Source: a bacterium | GTDB taxonomy: Bacteria > JAMCPX01 | Assembly: GCA_027364825.1 (NCBI GenBank) | Contig: DAHXOM010000155.1 | Span: 1 to 16,469 of the forward strand | Direction of reading: 5' to 3' | DNA: 16,469 bases | Part shown: piece by piece, positions 15,120 to 16,469 of the stretch | Layout of the letters: every line of letters begins with the position of its first letter | How positions within the stretch are numbered: position 1 is the first letter of the stretch | Position numbers and translations under genes: made by a program | The notes under the pieces: generated by a model | The model's input: only the letters and a program-made list of their open reading frames with translations | Told to the model about the DNA's origin: nothing | The model's database searches: none

Positions 15120-15123
15120 AAGT

Positions 15124-15669
15124 ATGGGCAAGGCATTTAAAACATTAACAATGTTTCTTCTATTCGTGATGTTTGCTGTGCCAACGATAGTTTCTGCTCA
15201 TAATAGCCCGATCAAGAAGCAAGCAACAGCTATGCCACACAGTCACTACTTAAAAATCCATGAGGCCATTGGGACAATCTATACACCTACCACTATCGAA
15301 GGCTGTTTTTGCACTACTACCTCAAAAGATTTTGCAGGGCTGAGATATAACCCGCCTGTGCCGTATTGCAAAAGGCATGTTACTCTGCACGAAAAGAATG
15401 AAATCGCAGGAATCTATGGAATTGCACATCGGCAATATAGATATTATGAGTTTGACCACCTTATCCCGCTCTCTGTCGGCGGGTCTAATAATGCATGCAA
15501 CATCTGGCCGCAGCCGCTCTGGCAGGCGCGGATTAAAGACAGGCTGGAGCTGGAATTATACTACGCAATTAAGGCAGGAAAGATTACGAAATCACAGGCA
15601 GTTAGAATAATATCCTCCTGGTTCCACCACCCCTGTGCCGGCCTCAATCACCACAATCTGTGCAAATAG
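15124..15669 (+). CDS. Secreted HNH-type endonuclease-like protein
   Basis: 181 residues. Residues 1-25 are a clear signal peptide (hydrophobic core TMFLLFVMFAVPTIV, likely cleavage after VSA), so the protein is exported. The C-terminal half has an HNH pattern: YCKRHVT, then YEFDHLIPLSVGGSNNACNIWPQP with Asp111-His112 as the metal/catalytic pair and the Asn of ACNIW as the central N. It continues into WQARIKDRLELELYYAIKAGKIT, as in other 'DHxIPLxxGGxN...NLWPQ' nucleases. The N-terminal part has CFC (61-63); six cysteines in all could form disulfides outside the cytoplasm. It probably cuts nucleic acid in the periplasm or outside the cell. The start is firm (AAGGAGGA 3-4 nt upstream). No immunity gene is evident, so a toxin role is not supported. 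Confidence 0.8.
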   Translation: MGKAFKTLTMFLLFVMFAVPTIVSAHNSPIKKQATAMPHSHYLKIHEAIGTIYTPTTIEGCFCTTTSKDFAGLRYNPPVPYCKRHVTLHEKNEIAGIYGIAHRQYRYYEFDHLIPLSVGGSNNACNIWPQPLWQARIKDRLELELYYAIKAGKITKSQAVRIISSWFHHPCAGLNHHNLCK

Positions 15670-15675
15670 CTATCC

Positions 15676-15715
15676 TCCGAAAAAATCCCGGCCTTTCGCG
15701 TCTTATAAGTAAACC
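15676..15715 (+). promoter_or_regulatory. Promoter-like block U2 upstream of the PLD-like gene (ECF-sigma-like)
   Basis: Second copy of the 40-nt block, 35/40 identical to 14994-15033 with no gaps. CGTC is at 15699-15702 and the block starts 6 nt after the HNH gene's stop codon. A start of transcription near 15710 would give a leader of under 30 nt. Because the PLD-like gene has its own block instead of read-through only, the two genes may be separate units of one regulon. Confidence 0.55.
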
Positions 15716-15737
15716 TCTGTAAGAAAGGTAGGTAAAT

Positions 15738-16187
15738 ATGAAAAGAATAGCATTAATCTGGATTTTCTTTTTGCTCTTGAGCGTGCCGGTGCATGCCGAT
15801 GCACTCCGCAATTATCTTGAAGTATCAGACATCTATCAATGGGCACTCTATCATGAATTGAGTTGGTCGAATAAATCCATAGTTGCTGTATTCACGAACG
15901 AGCAGGTGCCGTGCGATATTGTTGCTTTGCTTTCGTCCAAAGAAAGGCAAGGCGTCCCGGTTGTTATAATTATTCTGCGAAACCATGCCATATCATCGAG
16001 GGACATTCAAAAACTTCAGCAAGCGCACATTAGAATAATGTGGGATGATACCGATATGGCCATGTCGGTATTCCAGCACAATGTCTATGCTATAGATGGC
16101 AGAATTATCTACAACGGACAAATTCCAGGGTTCCGATTCGTGAACCCGAAACTTGCCGGACAATTAACGAGGCTGGTGATAAAATAG
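15738..16187 (+). CDS. Secreted PLD-like protein with degenerate HKD motif
   Basis: 149 residues. Residues 1-20 are a signal peptide (IALIWIFFLLLSVPVHADA). The mature part follows the single-domain phospholipase D/Nuc endonuclease layout: a strand with IVAVFTNEQ, helix DIVALLSSKERQGVPVVIIIL, then DIQKLQQAHIRIMWDD, and FQHNVYAIDGRIIYNGQIPGF, where Nuc-type enzymes have HNKFMIIDG...TGSFN. Aligned on the Asp120-Gly121 pair, the catalytic HxK becomes Gln113-x-Asn115, so classical PLD chemistry looks lost unless His114 takes over. It may be a binding or inactive relative. The fold call rests on pattern only. It shares an upstream block with the HNH gene, suggesting a joint role. Ribosome site AGGTAGG lies near the ATG. 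Confidence 0.6.
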   Translation: MKRIALIWIFFLLLSVPVHADALRNYLEVSDIYQWALYHELSWSNKSIVAVFTNEQVPCDIVALLSSKERQGVPVVIIILRNHAISSRDIQKLQQAHIRIMWDDTDMAMSVFQHNVYAIDGRIIYNGQIPGFRFVNPKLAGQLTRLVIK

Positions 16188-16223
16188 GAACTTAAACGGT
16201 CGAGGCAAATTGAATCATTAATC

Positions 16224-16252
16224 TTAACATTTATGGGTGAAAGGGGTATAAA
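16224..16252 (+). promoter_or_regulatory. Sigma70 promoter for the FGE-like gene
   Basis: TTAACA (16224-16229), exactly 17 nt, then TATAAA (16247-16252): five of six matches in each box at ideal spacing. The start codon at 16274 is 21 nt downstream. This is the best sigma70 match in the window and separates this gene from the HNH/PLD pair. Confidence 0.6.
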
Positions 16253-16273
16253 AGATATTTATTGAGAAAGTTT

Positions 16274-16469
16274 ATGAGAACTAAAATAATTTTAGTAACT
16301 TTAGCTTTGCTTAGTATGGGTATATGGTATGGGTACACAAAACTAAGTAAGTCCAATGCAATGGTCTACATACAAGCAGGCTGGTTCTGGATGGGGTGCG
16401 GTTCCCTAAATCCGCATATTCAAGAGTCAATGAATATGAAAGAAGTTAAAGCTTTATACGCTAAAGCTC
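16274..16469 (+). CDS. Formylglycine-generating-enzyme-like (SUMF1/FGE domain) protein, N-terminal part
   Basis: 65 complete codons before the window ends. ATG at 16274 begins with a hydrophobic signal or anchor (KIILVTLALLSMGIWYGY), then AMVYIQAGWFWMGCGS, which matches the start of FGE-sulfatase/SUMF1 domains (usual form 'VxIPAGxFxMG'). Members include formylglycine-generating enzymes, EgtB-like and PvdO-like proteins, and many exported ones of unknown role; catalytic residues lie beyond the edge. Codon use is more AT-rich than in the gyrA operon. The ribosome site is weak (GAGAAAG, 4 nt). Confidence 0.6.
   Translation, partial: MRTKIILVTLALLSMGIWYGYTKLSKSNAMVYIQAGWFWMGCGSLNPHIQESMNMKEVKALYAKA

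Larger units (their letters stand above)
14711..15123. other. Non-coding gap with small palindromic repeats
   Basis: No credible ORF is seen on either strand between the gyrA operon and the HNH gene. About 14711-14860 shows only a weak GACCT/AGGTC inverted repeat. Then come two palindromes (14867-14895 and 14955-14969), the promoter-like block U1 (14994-15033) and a potentially folded 5' leader (15055-15120), listed separately. The pile-up of small repeats marks a change from core operons to accessory genes. Confidence 0.7.

Noticed and set aside
14664..15123. CRISPR array or tRNA gene in the large gap
   Set aside because: No regularly spaced direct repeats and no cloverleaf or GGTTCRANNCC-like T-arm were seen.
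16188..16215. GGAACTT just after the PLD-like gene, like an RpoE -35 box
   Set aside because: No CGTC or TCTGA-like -10 occurs at the right distance; the TTAACA-N17-TATAAA promoter explains the next gene better.

Overview
The window is about 16.5 kb, mostly densely coded and of moderate GC, from an anaerobe-like Gram-negative bacterium. The gene set (a PATAN/DUF4388-DnaJ-TPR protein, a SpoIID/LytB protein in a non-sporulation setting, DUF3467, a BamD-like lipoprotein, a solo Leu/Ile/Val-type binding lipoprotein) and the TGTCATTGCGAG-type dispersed repeats suggest a Desulfobacterota (deltaproteobacterial, e.g. syntrophic) or Nitrospirota lineage. This placement is an inference from gene content only.

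Left part, minus strand (1-2516): an envelope-type cluster of SpoIID/LytB peptidoglycan protein, patatin-like hydrolase and DedA membrane protein (cut by the window edge), spaced 12-25 nt apart and probably one operon. Divergent from it, on the plus strand, are a PATAN-DnaJ-TPR protein (2597-4081), a branched-chain aminotransferase (ilvE, 4158-5081) behind a 13-bp inverted repeat, and a two-TM K+ channel with an RCK/TrkA domain (5078-6085) that overlaps ilvE by ATGA. A repeat-rich gap follows, then a minus-strand Leu/Ile/Val-type binding lipoprotein (6315-7409) divergent from a secreted SRPBCC/START-like protein (7549-8226).

Middle part: a roughly 100-nt three-armed inverted-repeat structure (8240-8338) separates the START-like gene from a Ppx/GppA phosphatase gene (8374-9264). 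A second copy of the long dispersed repeat follows, then a small minus-strand four-TM protein of unknown function (9484-9876). A tight plus-strand operon comes next: DUF3467 protein, long-chain polyprenyl diphosphate synthase, DNA gyrase A and a BamD-like TPR lipoprotein (10033-14663).

Right part (14664-16469) looks more accessory. A 460-bp non-coding stretch carries small palindromic repeats and then two genes for short secreted proteins: an HNH-type nuclease and a PLD-like protein whose HKD motif is degenerate. Each is preceded by a nearly identical 40-nt block (35/40 matches, ungapped) ending in GCGTCTTATA and GTAAACC, which resembles a shared ECF-sigma-type promoter. The window ends in the N-terminal part of a formylglycine-generating-enzyme-like (SUMF1/FGE) protein with its own sigma70-like promoter. 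The most interesting items are the duplicated promoter-like block driving the secreted nuclease-like pair, the possible switching 5' leader of the HNH gene, the three-armed structure before ppx, and the variant K+ channel filter.
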